Source: Betaproteobacteria bacterium (GTDB taxonomy: Bacteria; Pseudomonadota; Gammaproteobacteria; Burkholderiales; Casimicrobiaceae). Taken from it: a stretch of 64,000 nt of DNA. The notes beneath the pieces were generated by a model. The model had not been told where the DNA came from. It did no database searches and worked only from the letters and a program-made list of their open reading frames with translations. A program made the position numbers and the translations under genes. Of the stretch, positions 54,407 to 62,460 are shown piece by piece (the stretch's first letter is position 1; the number at the start of each line of letters is the position of its first letter). The DNA is taken from the NCBI GenBank assembly GCA_027492485.1, contig JAPUER010000060.1, positions 62,001 through 126,000 of the forward strand, in the 5' to 3' direction.

Positions 54407-56782
54407 CTAAACGATGTTGCCTATGCCCGGGGTGTACAGCGGCGACACCAGCGACGTGGTGGTGACGACGCCGGCAACGTTGAGCATGCCTGCGATATTG
54501 ACCACGCCGACCAGGTTGATCACGCCGGCAGTGATGGTGACCGACGCCGACGTAACCGTCACGGCGCCGCCCGCACTGACCGCGACCGCCGCACCGGCGC
54601 TTAGCGTGATCGCCGCACCCGCCTGAATACTTACGGCACCGCCGACTTGCGTCGAACTCATGCCGCCGACCTTGAGCGAGTGCGCGCCAGCCACTTCGGT
54701 ACTGTCGATACCGCCGATTTGCGCCGATCGTTTGCCGCCGATGGTTTCCGTCTGCATACCGACGATCTTGGTGGTATCGGTGCCCATGACAGTCGCCTTG
54801 CGCGTCATGCAGGTCTCGGAGTACTGGGCCGCCCCCATGACGTTGTAGCGAGCGGCGGAATACGACGCGGTGCCGGCGATCAGCGTCTTGTCGTTGCCGA
54901 TAACGGTGTTGGAGCGGCCACCCATCACCATATTGGTCTGGCTGCCGCTGATCGAGTTGGATTCATCGCCGCCGACCGAGACGGTGTGACCGCCGGAGAT
55001 GGTTTCGACGTGGCTACCCCCGGTCTTTTCCTTCAATTCGCCGCCGATGTTCTGCGTGCGACTGCCGTCGACCATGTTGCTCTGCGAGCCATTGACCGTG
55101 GTGTCCTGGTTGGATTTGACGTTGAACGTCTCGTTGCCTTCCACCTGAATGCTCTGGTTGCCCTTGACAACGTGGCGATCGTCGTTGGCCACGAAACGGT
55201 CGTCGTCGTGTCCGATGCGCGTGGCGCGGTCGTGACCGACCATGCGCGATTCGTCGGCTTCGACCACGGTGTCGAGATTGCGCTGGGCATGGATATAGAG
55301 CTGTTCCTTGCCCTTGAGATCTTCCATCCGGATCTCGTTGAAATCGGTCGGCCCGCCGCCCTTGGTAGAGCGCGACTTGATGCCGCTTGCGGTCTTGTTT
55401 TCCGGCAGTGCATAGGGCGGCATCTGGTCGGCGTTATAGACGCGGCCGGTGATCATCGGGTAGTCCGGGTCGCCGCCGATGAAGTCGACGATAACTTCCT
55501 GACCGATGCGCGGAATGTGGATGAAGCCCCACTTGTCGCCCGCCCAGGGCTGGCTCACACGCACCCAGCAACTGCTGTTTTCGTCCTTGTGGTCGTAGCG
55601 GTCCCAGAAGAAGTGCACCTTCACGCGACCGTACTTGTCGGTGTAGATCTCCTCGCCGGCGGGGCCGACCACCACCGCCGTCTGCGGGCCATAAGTGCGC
55701 GGCTTCGGCGTCAATAGCTGCGGCTTGTATGGCATGGTGGTGGGTTGCGACGTCACCATGATGCCCCAGTCGGCGTCGCCCTCGCCGGAACCGGACGACA
55801 TCTGTGCGTTGTCGCGGAAAAAGTAAGTGGCGGCGACCGACAGGTATTCGCGGTTCTGGTCCGCCCGCGGGCAGCGCTCCAGGTTGAAGCGGTAGCCGGG
55901 CGCCATCGTGCGCACCGTCGTATGCCCCTGGGTGCGTTCGTGCTCCGCCACCAGCATGTCCATGCGTTGCGCCGCGTAGTTGTCGCCGTCGGCATGTTTG
56001 ATGTAGCCGCCGGGCCACTCGTAATGCTGATAGTTGTCGTGCGCATGCCCCATCGGATTGGCGCGCTTGGTCTTGAGATCCGCCTTCGGACGCTCGAAGT
56101 CGTAGTCGTCGGCGAAATACTCGCCGGAATCGACCTCCTCGCGCACCAGCCAGCTGTTGAAATGCTCTTCGTCGGCCATGGTGGTGGCATCGGTGCCGTA
56201 ATACTTGATGTTCGGCTTGATCGGAAGCGCTGCGTGCGACGACATGTCGTCGGCCATCACCAGCGTATGGCGGCCGGCCGCATGCTCGAAGTAAAAATAA
56301 ATGCCTTCATGCTCCATCAGGCGCATGACGAAATTCATGTCGGATTCCTGATACTGGACGCAATATTCCCACTGGCGGTAGGTCTTGGTCAGCTTTTTGG
56401 TGATCGGGTGACCGTAACGGGCAAGCACCTCGTTGATGATGTCGGGCACTTTTTTGAACTGGAAGATGCGGCAGTCGCTGCGACGGCTCGCCAGCCACAG
56501 CCAGGGGCGCAAGCGCGCGACGTATACAAGGTGCAAACCTTCGCGTCCGGCGCTGCCGAAACGCGTGCAGATGCCGTTGAAATAGCGGACGCTGCCGCTC
56601 TTCTCGGTTTCGACCTTGAGCGTGAAATCCTTGCCCAGTACCGATTTGGCGCTGAGGCCGGACTGCTTGCTGTGCAGGATCACTTCCAGCTCGAACGGCT
56701 CCGAGAGTGCCTCGGTGCCCGTCATCTGCCGGAACCACACCGCGTCCCCCAATGGCGTCGTAATGTCTACCAGGCGTTCCAT
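54407..56782 (-). CDS. vgrG: Type VI secretion tip protein VgrG (TssI)
   Basis: 791 residues. The gp27-like N-terminal part starts VDITTPLGDAVWFRQMTG and contains YQESDMNFVMRLMEHEGIYF. The gp5 OB fold is clear: VKVHFFWDRYDHKDENSS, then SQPWAGDKWGFIHIPRIGQE and FIGGDPDYPMITGRVYNA. The C-terminal 300 residues are a regular spike of hexapeptide-like turns ending in TPGIGNIV. No separate enzymatic C-domain is seen. A PAAR gene is not present in the window. The next gene upstream is a candidate effector. Confidence 0.95.
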   Translation of the reverse strand: MERLVDITTPLGDAVWFRQMTGTEALSEPFELEVILHSKQSGLSAKSVLGKDFTLKVETEKSGSVRYFNGICTRFGSAGREGLHLVYVARLRPWLWLASRRSDCRIFQFKKVPDIINEVLARYGHPITKKLTKTYRQWEYCVQYQESDMNFVMRLMEHEGIYFYFEHAAGRHTLVMADDMSSHAALPIKPNIKYYGTDATTMADEEHFNSWLVREEVDSGEYFADDYDFERPKADLKTKRANPMGHAHDNYQHYEWPGGYIKHADGDNYAAQRMDMLVAEHERTQGHTTVRTMAPGYRFNLERCPRADQNREYLSVAATYFFRDNAQMSSGSGEGDADWGIMVTSQPTTMPYKPQLLTPKPRTYGPQTAVVVGPAGEEIYTDKYGRVKVHFFWDRYDHKDENSSCWVRVSQPWAGDKWGFIHIPRIGQEVIVDFIGGDPDYPMITGRVYNADQMPPYALPENKTASGIKSRSTKGGGPTDFNEIRMEDLKGKEQLYIHAQRNLDTVVEADESRMVGHDRATRIGHDDDRFVANDDRHVVKGNQSIQVEGNETFNVKSNQDTTVNGSQSNMVDGSRTQNIGGELKEKTGGSHVETISGGHTVSVGGDESNSISGSQTNMVMGGRSNTVIGNDKTLIAGTASYSAARYNVMGAAQYSETCMTRKATVMGTDTTKIVGMQTETIGGKRSAQIGGIDSTEVAGAHSLKVGGMSSTQVGGAVSIQAGAAITLSAGAAVAVSAGGAVTVTSASVTITAGVINLVGVVNIAGMLNVAGVVTTTSLVSPLYTPGIGNIV

Positions 56783-56806
56783 TCAACCGGTCCTTTATTG
56801 GTGGGT

Positions 56807-57283
56807 CTAGCAGTGCCGGACCTTGAGATAGTCTTCCGCGTGGGCGGCGAGCAGGCCGTGGGTGAAGGCCAGCGTCGACAGGTGCAGCGCGCCTTTGGCA
56901 CGATTGCGCAGCGATGCGCCGGAAAACGCCTCGACGTCGACGCCCTGCCCGGCGGCAAGCACCATGTCGCAGAAGTGAAAGCAGTTTTCGGTGGCATCGC
57001 TCTTCCACCGTGCTGCGGCCAGGCCCTTGAACTGGTCCCACACCCGCATCATGCGGGCTTCGTCGAGGTAGCGGAAGCGCCACAGATGCGGCGTGTCGCC
57101 GCCCTCCGCTTCGATGTCGTCGGCCAGGGTCGCCGTTGGCGTCTTCAACATCCGGTCGTCCTTCGGATCGACCGGCCGCACGCTCATGTAGGTTGAACCC
57201 GGCGGTCCGTCGACGTCGAGCGAACTGAAACCGGCGCTACCCGGTTTCTTGTGCGTAGGCCGCCAGATACGAAGAATCACCAT
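56807..57283 (-). CDS. Candidate T6SS effector, possibly permuted papain/NlpC-like
   Basis: 158 residues, 24 bases upstream of vgrG and co-oriented. The start VILRIWRPTHKKPGSAGFSS, the PGSTYMSV strand, the GGDTPHLWRFRYLDE strand-helix and NCFHFCDMVL with C101 and C105 look like small VgrG-linked proteins of a permuted papain-like fold. In those, GHVSL-type His comes first and NC..F gives the Cys. Here the His position reads SAGFS, so catalysis is uncertain. No signal peptide. Family is inferred from memory of motif layout only. Confidence 0.5.
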   Translation of the reverse strand: MVILRIWRPTHKKPGSAGFSSLDVDGPPGSTYMSVRPVDPKDDRMLKTPTATLADDIEAEGGDTPHLWRFRYLDEARMMRVWDQFKGLAAARWKSDATENCFHFCDMVLAAGQGVDVEAFSGASLRNRAKGALHLSTLAFTHGLLAAHAEDYLKVRHC

Positions 57284-57391
57284 AAGAAATCGTCATTGAA
57301 AACACGATGGAGACTGCGTTCTCCATGCTCTTTCAGAACAGACGCAGGCAGCGGGTGAAACACGACAGCGACGCGGCGATCCGCCGCCTCA

Positions 57392-57428
57392 GCGTCCGGG
57401 CACCGGCGCCGCGGCGCCGACCGGACGC
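57392..57428. repeat. Perfect hairpin just after the cold-shock-domain gene
   Basis: Arms GCGTCCGG (57392-57399) and CCGGACGC (57421-57428) enclose GGCGCCGCGGCGCC (57405-57418), itself palindromic. It starts three bases after the cold-shock-domain gene stop on the minus strand and has no U-tract, so it may be an operon-internal stability element. Confidence 0.6.
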
Positions 57429-57431
57429 GCG

Positions 57432-58244
57432 TCAGGCGCGCACAACGCGTTGCGCCTGCCATTTGCCCGAGCCCACCTTGACGACATCGAAGCGCACGCT
57501 ATCGCCGACTTCGATGAAATCGAACCCCGGCGGTGCCACGTGGCCGGCGAGGAATTGCACGTCGCCCCGGCCATCTTTGCGGGCGATCACGCCGTAGCCC
57601 CTGGCCAGCGATTTGACGGTGCCAATGATGGCGTTGGCAGCAAACGAGTCGTCGAGTTCGACCGCCGCCGTGCCGGCCACCGGCGCGACGCCCGCCGACG
57701 CGCCGGCAACGAGCTTGAACAGCGCCGAGACCGGCGACCGTTCATGCTCGCGGCGGGCCAGCTCGCGCAGGTCGATGACGCGTTCGGTCGATACCGTGAC
57801 CTTGCCGCTGGCCGGCAGCAGCAGTTCGACCAGCTGAACGCCGGCCGCCTCGAGTTTTTGCCGCAACGGTTGCCAGGTCATTTGCGCGCCGACGGTGACC
57901 ATCACGTCGCAGGCAGCCAGCGCGACCGACTCGACGGCATCGAGCGCGAGGCCAGCACCGCTGTCGTCAGCGGCGATGTGCGGCGTAGTGGCGACGACGA
58001 AGCCGGCAGCGACCGCCTCGGCGTCGGCATTGTTCGGTTTGGCGCGGCACCAGCGCAGCGCCGACAGTTCGGTCTGCTCGAGCGTGTGCCCCAGACGGCC
58101 ACCGATCGACAGCCGCACGTAATCCTGCAAGCCGGCGAGCGACCAGCGGCGCGGCACCTCGCCCTGCCCGGCCAGCGCCTCGCCCTCCTGCAGCCAGCGG
58201 CCACCGTTGACGATCAGACTGATGGAACATCGCTTCTCCGACAT
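57432..58244 (-). CDS. Hypothetical protein with C-terminal cold-shock-like domain
   Basis: 270 residues from the ATG at 58244 (GAGAGGGG upstream). The frame runs 51 codons further but without a ribosome site. The N-terminal about 200 residues (ISLIVNGGRWLQEGEALA, YVRLSIGGRLGHTLEQ, ALRWCRAK) are mixed alpha/beta and not recognised. The last about 65 residues read as a nucleic-acid-binding CSD: IIGTVKSLARGYGVIARK, DVQFLAGHV, VGDSVRFDVVKVGSGKWQA. It lies in the T6SS gene string, upstream of the candidate effector by 148 bases. A link between RNA or DNA binding and secretion is unexplained. Confidence 0.7.
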   Translation of the reverse strand: MSEKRCSISLIVNGGRWLQEGEALAGQGEVPRRWSLAGLQDYVRLSIGGRLGHTLEQTELSALRWCRAKPNNADAEAVAAGFVVATTPHIAADDSGAGLALDAVESVALAACDVMVTVGAQMTWQPLRQKLEAAGVQLVELLLPASGKVTVSTERVIDLRELARREHERSPVSALFKLVAGASAGVAPVAGTAAVELDDSFAANAIIGTVKSLARGYGVIARKDGRGDVQFLAGHVAPPGFDFIEVGDSVRFDVVKVGSGKWQAQRVVRA

Positions 58245-58582
58245 GAACCCCTCTCCGCTCCTGAACGACGGCATCGCAATGGCGACGCGCCCGATTGCGG
58301 CCATTATCGGCCAAACATTGCCATGCGCGAAAGTACTGCGACCGATACAAATGGTTACTACCGCACTGCCCAAGCAATCGCACATTGCGGGCAACATCGT
58401 CGCCGCGGGTGCGTATCATCTTTTTCGTGAAAACGTTGCTGCGAATTGCACTGGCGACGATAATTGCGAAAGTCGACTTTCAATGAAAATCGGCTCTGTG
58501 CCTTTATGCAAAACGGTTCTGCCAAAAAAGCCAATCACTACACCCAGCAGCCGCGAGCGAGTCCGACGCCCCGGCTCGGGAT
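58245..58582. other. 338-base gap in the T6SS locus
   Basis: No credible gene is seen. It holds a perfect 14-bp palindrome GAAAGTCGACTTTC (58468-58481), which may control the cold-shock-domain gene or the operon below it. The remainder is mixed sequence without strong hairpins. Confidence 0.6.
58468..58481. promoter_or_regulatory. GAAAGTCGACTTTC palindrome
   Basis: A perfect 14-bp inverted repeat, the longest of the AAGTCGACTT family in the window. On the minus strand TTGAAA overlaps it and might be a -35 element for the cold-shock-domain gene. Confidence 0.5.
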
Positions 58583-59758
58583 TCAGCGCAGCAGCAAAAA
58601 CGCGCCGGCGGCGACCAGAACGGCAACCACGATCAGTCCGACGATCATGTTGCTGCCCCGCTTCGGCGCTTCGTAGGTGCCGCCCTTGCCGCGCAGATCC
58701 GCCATTGCTGGCGGGTTCGCGGCGCGTCGTGGCGGCGCCGGCGCTGCGCTGGCGCCAGTGGCAACACGCGGCAAGGGTGCCACCGCAACAGGCGGCAAGA
58801 GTGCCGCCGCAAGCGGCGCCGCCGTCGTGGTGACTTCGGCCGGCGGCGCGGCAACGCGCGGCAGTTTGATCCAGCCGAGCGCGGCGCGGAACTCGCTCAT
58901 GCTCTTGAAACGGTCGATGGCCCGGATCGACAGCGCGCGGCCGACCGAGGTCAGCAGCGCCGGCGAGTACCCGGCGGCGGGAACGACCTCGTGCAGCGGC
59001 AACAGCGAATCGCGCACGATGCGGGTGGTCGCCGGCACCGGCGGCCGTCCGGTCGCCAGAAAATAGATGACGGCGCCAAGCCCGTAGACGTCGGTCCAGC
59101 GGCCCTGCTCCATGCTGCCGTCCTCGACGTATTGCTCGATCGGCGCGAAGCCCGGCTTCAGGATGGTGGTCAGCGCCTGCGTCATGCCGCCGAGCACCTG
59201 CCGCGCGGCGCCGAGGTCGAGCAGCACGGTAGCGCCATCGGGCATGACCAGAATATTGTCCGGCGAAATGTCGCGGTGGATCACGCGATGCGCGTGCAGC
59301 TCGGACACCGCCTCGAACACCGGCGCCAGCCAGGCCTGGATCTGCGCCTCGCTCGGGGCGTCGAGCACACGGGCGCGCACGTCGCGCAGCGTCTTGCCGG
59401 GGTAATACTGCATCGCCATGTAGGCGGTGCCGTTTTGCTCCCAGGCGCGATGCACGGCAACCAGGGCCGGGTGCGCAAACTCCGCCAGCAGATTCGCTTC
59501 GCGCAAAAAACCCTTGAGCCCAGCCGCGTAGGCATTGCCGAAGTCTGCCCCGCGCGGCGCGATGCGGCTGCCGGCGACGCGTCCGGCAATGGCCGTCGGC
59601 AGGAATTCCTTGATTGCGACGGTGCGGCCGCTGCGGGTATCGCGCCCGACGTAGACCACGCCGAAACCGCCCTGCCCGATCAATCCGGTGATCTGGTAGC
59701 CATCGAGGTCACTGCCGCTCGGGAGGACGTCGATGTTGGTGGGCGAGGATGTGGTCAT
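58583..59758 (-). CDS. T6SS-linked Ser/Thr protein kinase with C-terminal membrane anchor
   Basis: 391 residues. An N-terminal Hanks-type kinase has the glycine loop GQGGFGVVY (28-36), lysine K50 (TVAIKEFLP), the catalytic loop HRDISPDN with D163, and the metal-binding motif DLG (181-183) in place of DFG. KPGFAPIEQY is the activation segment. A Pro/Ala-rich linker (about 305-365) leads to one C-terminal helix (NMIVGLIVVAVLVAAGAFLLL). It resembles PpkA-type kinases that activate T6SS. First gene of the minus-strand T6SS string and divergent from a second kinase. Confidence 0.9.
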   Translation of the reverse strand: MTTSSPTNIDVLPSGSDLDGYQITGLIGQGGFGVVYVGRDTRSGRTVAIKEFLPTAIAGRVAGSRIAPRGADFGNAYAAGLKGFLREANLLAEFAHPALVAVHRAWEQNGTAYMAMQYYPGKTLRDVRARVLDAPSEAQIQAWLAPVFEAVSELHAHRVIHRDISPDNILVMPDGATVLLDLGAARQVLGGMTQALTTILKPGFAPIEQYVEDGSMEQGRWTDVYGLGAVIYFLATGRPPVPATTRIVRDSLLPLHEVVPAAGYSPALLTSVGRALSIRAIDRFKSMSEFRAALGWIKLPRVAAPPAEVTTTAAPLAAALLPPVAVAPLPRVATGASAAPAPPRRAANPPAMADLRGKGGTYEAPKRGSNMIVGLIVVAVLVAAGAFLLLR

Positions 59759-59959
59759 GGAGCAGCTAGTGCAGGATTCTCAACCTCGGTCGGCGCCGTC
59801 CGCGATGGCGAAGTATCGCCTCCGTCCGCGTCAGGCGACGGCATTTGGTATTTTGCCGTGTCAACCTGGCATCGGTAGAGACGGTTTTACCCTGTTCAAC
59901 GCGTCATCGGCCTGTGTGTTCGGACGTGTATGAAAAACGCACAAAACCCGGGCTAGCGG

Positions 59960-59989
59960 GCATTGCGTCACGATTGCGTAACGCAATGC
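59960..59989 (+). promoter_or_regulatory. Operator-like triple ATTGCGT site before the second kinase
   Basis: ATTGCGT occurs at 59962-59968 and 59973-59979, and its inverse ACGCAAT at 59981-59987. The last two form a perfect palindrome around one A (59973-59987). The outer arms GCATTGCGT / ACGCAATGC (59960-59968, 59981-59989) also pair. It lies in the divergent gap, 61 bases before the second kinase start. Confidence 0.6.
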
Positions 59990-60049
59990 GTCTTTCTGTT
60001 TGTCGGCGGAAACGCCATAATTAGCCGGTCTACCTGCCATCGGGCCTTG

Positions 60050-62323
60050 ATGGAAACGCCGTCACAGCAAAATCTCAATCAGTTGCCCGCGGGTACCGTC
60101 CTCGGCGATTTCCGCATTACCGGCGTCGTTGGCGAAGGCGGATTCGGCATCGTTTACCTCGCCTACGAGTCGACCCTCGACCGTACCGTTGCGATCAAGG
60201 AGTATCTGCCGTCGTCGATCGCCGGCCGCACCGGCAACCAGTCGGTGCAGGTGCGCTCGCAGGTGAACACCAACGCCTTCGCCTCGGGGCTCAGGAATTT
60301 TCTGCGCGAAGCGCAGATGCTGGCGCGCTTCTCCCATCCTGCAATGGTCGAAGTGCATCGCGTCTGGGAGCAGAACGGCACCGCCTACATGGCGATGCGC
60401 TACTACCCCGGCAAGACGCTGCGCGAGATGCGGCAGACGGCCACCGATCTCGACGAAACGCAGATTCGCCGCATCCTCGAACCGGTGTTCGACGCGCTGA
60501 CCCTGCTGCACGCGCAAAACGTCATTCATCGCGACGTCTCGCCGGACAACATCCTGATGCGCGAAAACGGCTCGCCGGTGCTGCTCGACCTCGGCGCCGC
60601 GCGGCTGGTGATCGGCGGCATGACGCAGGCGCTGACCACCGTGCTCAAGCCCGGCTATGCACCGATCGAGCAGTACGTCGACGACGGCACCATGCAGCAA
60701 GGACCGTGGACCGATGTCTACGGCTTGGGCGCCGTGCTTTACTACCTGCTGGTCGGCGCGGCGCCGCCGCAGGCCGTCGCCCGCATGATCACCGACCCGC
60801 TGCGCAATATGGCCAGCCAGGTCAGGATTTCGGTGCCGGAGCACGTTGTCGAGGCGACCATCAAGGCATTGGCGGTGCGGCCGGAGAACCGCTTCCAGAG
60901 CGTCGACGAATTGCGCGAAGCGTTGGGCTGGACCGAACCGCTGCCGGTCGAACCGCGCACGACCTTCGCTCGTCACGATGGGGCGACTGTCGGCGCGACC
61001 GGCGGCCCACGGACGGTGACCGGGCCGGTAACGGCACCCACCATCGCGCGTACCGTCGCGCCGACGCAGCCACCGCGGACGCAACCATCGGCGACTGCGC
61101 CGAAACCCGTCACCCAGCCGCCGCTGGACCGGGTGTTCCCGCAGAACGACGACGACAGCGACGCCACGGTGGTGTGGAAGGGGCCGGCGATCACCGCGCA
61201 ACTGGCTGCGGCAGCAGCCGCCACGGCGGCCGCGACACCATCACTGACCGCGGCGGCCAATCCCGGCCTCGCCACGCCGACCCGCATGCCGCCGCCGCGC
61301 AAGTCGGCGTCGCCCCCTCCGCCCCCTCCGCCCGCCCCGCCGGCCGTCGGCGGCGAGCGCCGTCGCGATTACGGCGCCAGCAAAGGCGCCGGTCCCGGAC
61401 GCTGGATCGCCGGGGCCGTCGTAGCGCTGCTGCTGGCCGCTGGCGGCTACTTCATGTTCGGGCGCGGCACCGACTCCGCCGCGTCGAAGTCGACGCCACC
61501 GACCGCGACCGAAAAGGATGGCGGTAACGACGCGAAGGTTGCGGCCGCGCCCGGCGCGTCGCCGCCAGCCGGCAGCGAACCGGCCGTTTCGCCCACGCCG
61601 TCGAACGTCGTAACACCGCCGTCGGCGTCGAACAAGCAGGAGCCGACCCAGCCGACGCCGGACCAGGCGGCTGCGGCCAAGGCAGAAAAAGCGCGCGCCG
61701 ACAAGGAAAAGGCCGATCGCGAAAAAGCGGAAAAGGCTGAAAAGGCGGAGAAGGCAAAGAAAGACGCCGAGGAAAAAGCGAAGGCGCGCGCCGACGCCGA
61801 GAAAACCGCCAAAGCCAAGGCCGACGCCGACGACCGGGCCGCCAAGGCGCGCGTATCCGATGAGCGCACGGCGACGACCAACAAGGCCGAGCAGGACGAA
61901 CGTGCGCGCCGCTTGCGGCAGGAAGAGGAAGAACGGCTGGCCGCCGCCAGAGCCCGACAGGAAGCGGCCGACCGTCAGGCGAAGGCAGCGAGTACGGTGC
62001 CGCCAGCTGCGCCGCGCCGTATCGAAGACATTTCGTCGCAGGCGATGGCGGCGTTCAAGCGCGGCGAGCTGCTGTCCGCGCGCAACCTGTGGACCGAGAT
62101 CGTCAACCACGCGCAGGCCGGCGCCCGCGACAAGGCCGTGGCCTACAACAACATGGCCGTGAGCTATTGCCAGAACGGCGACGAAACGAGCTGCGAGCGC
62201 ATGTACGCAGCGATGCTGCGCGCCGACCGCAGCTACAGCGTCGACGCCAGCGAACGCGAGCATCCGCACTACAAGCGCGCCTTCGACCGTGCGTACCGCC
62301 TGGTGCGTGGCGGCGGCTATTGA
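60050..62323 (+). CDS. Ser/Thr protein kinase with charged coiled-coil and C-terminal repeat-like domain
   Basis: 757 residues from the ATG at 60050; the open frame goes back to 59963 with no ribosome site. Kinase domain: glycine loop GEGGFGIVY, K50, HRDVSPDN with D162 and DLG (180-182). The domain is closely similar to that of the divergent kinase. A Pro/Thr linker (about 300-440), one helix (RWIAGAVVALLLAAGGYFM, near 451-470), a Pro/Ala stretch, a long Lys/Glu/Ala coiled coil (KAEKAEKAEKAKKDAEEKAK) and a C-terminal domain with AMAAFKRGELLSARNLW follow. The C-terminal part resembles a TPR-type periplasmic domain with a Cys pair (YCQNGDETSC). Confidence 0.88.
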   Translation: METPSQQNLNQLPAGTVLGDFRITGVVGEGGFGIVYLAYESTLDRTVAIKEYLPSSIAGRTGNQSVQVRSQVNTNAFASGLRNFLREAQMLARFSHPAMVEVHRVWEQNGTAYMAMRYYPGKTLREMRQTATDLDETQIRRILEPVFDALTLLHAQNVIHRDVSPDNILMRENGSPVLLDLGAARLVIGGMTQALTTVLKPGYAPIEQYVDDGTMQQGPWTDVYGLGAVLYYLLVGAAPPQAVARMITDPLRNMASQVRISVPEHVVEATIKALAVRPENRFQSVDELREALGWTEPLPVEPRTTFARHDGATVGATGGPRTVTGPVTAPTIARTVAPTQPPRTQPSATAPKPVTQPPLDRVFPQNDDDSDATVVWKGPAITAQLAAAAAATAAATPSLTAAANPGLATPTRMPPPRKSASPPPPPPPAPPAVGGERRRDYGASKGAGPGRWIAGAVVALLLAAGGYFMFGRGTDSAASKSTPPTATEKDGGNDAKVAAAPGASPPAGSEPAVSPTPSNVVTPPSASNKQEPTQPTPDQAAAAKAEKARADKEKADREKAEKAEKAEKAKKDAEEKAKARADAEKTAKAKADADDRAAKARVSDERTATTNKAEQDERARRLRQEEEERLAAARARQEAADRQAKAASTVPPAAPRRIEDISSQAMAAFKRGELLSARNLWTEIVNHAQAGARDKAVAYNNMAVSYCQNGDETSCERMYAAMLRADRSYSVDASEREHPHYKRAFDRAYRLVRGGGY

Positions 62324-62362
62324 GCCGGGTGGCGAGCCTGCCGCGCTCGCCGGCTCGGCACA

Positions 62363-62438
62363 GTTCGCCCTGAGTCCTAAGCGAAGCGTCTGAAACCGGC
62401 ATGCAGTCGTCAAACCCTTCACTGCGTTCAGGGTGAGC
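62363..62438. repeat. REP-like inverted repeat between convergent genes
   Basis: GTTCGCCCTGAG (62363-62374) and TTCAGGGTGAGC (62427-62438) form an imperfect inverted repeat. The CCCTGAG/TTCAGGG cores resemble widespread proteobacterial REP sequences. It sits between the kinase stop and the patatin stop and may end both transcripts. Confidence 0.5.
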
Positions 62439-62460
62439 GGGTATTCGTTTAGCGCTTTCG

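Noticed and set aside
58207-58833. A 208-codon plus-strand frame across the gap between the cold-shock gene and the kinase
   Set aside because: It runs antisense into the kinase gene, is Arg/Pro/Ala-rich there, and has no ribosome site.
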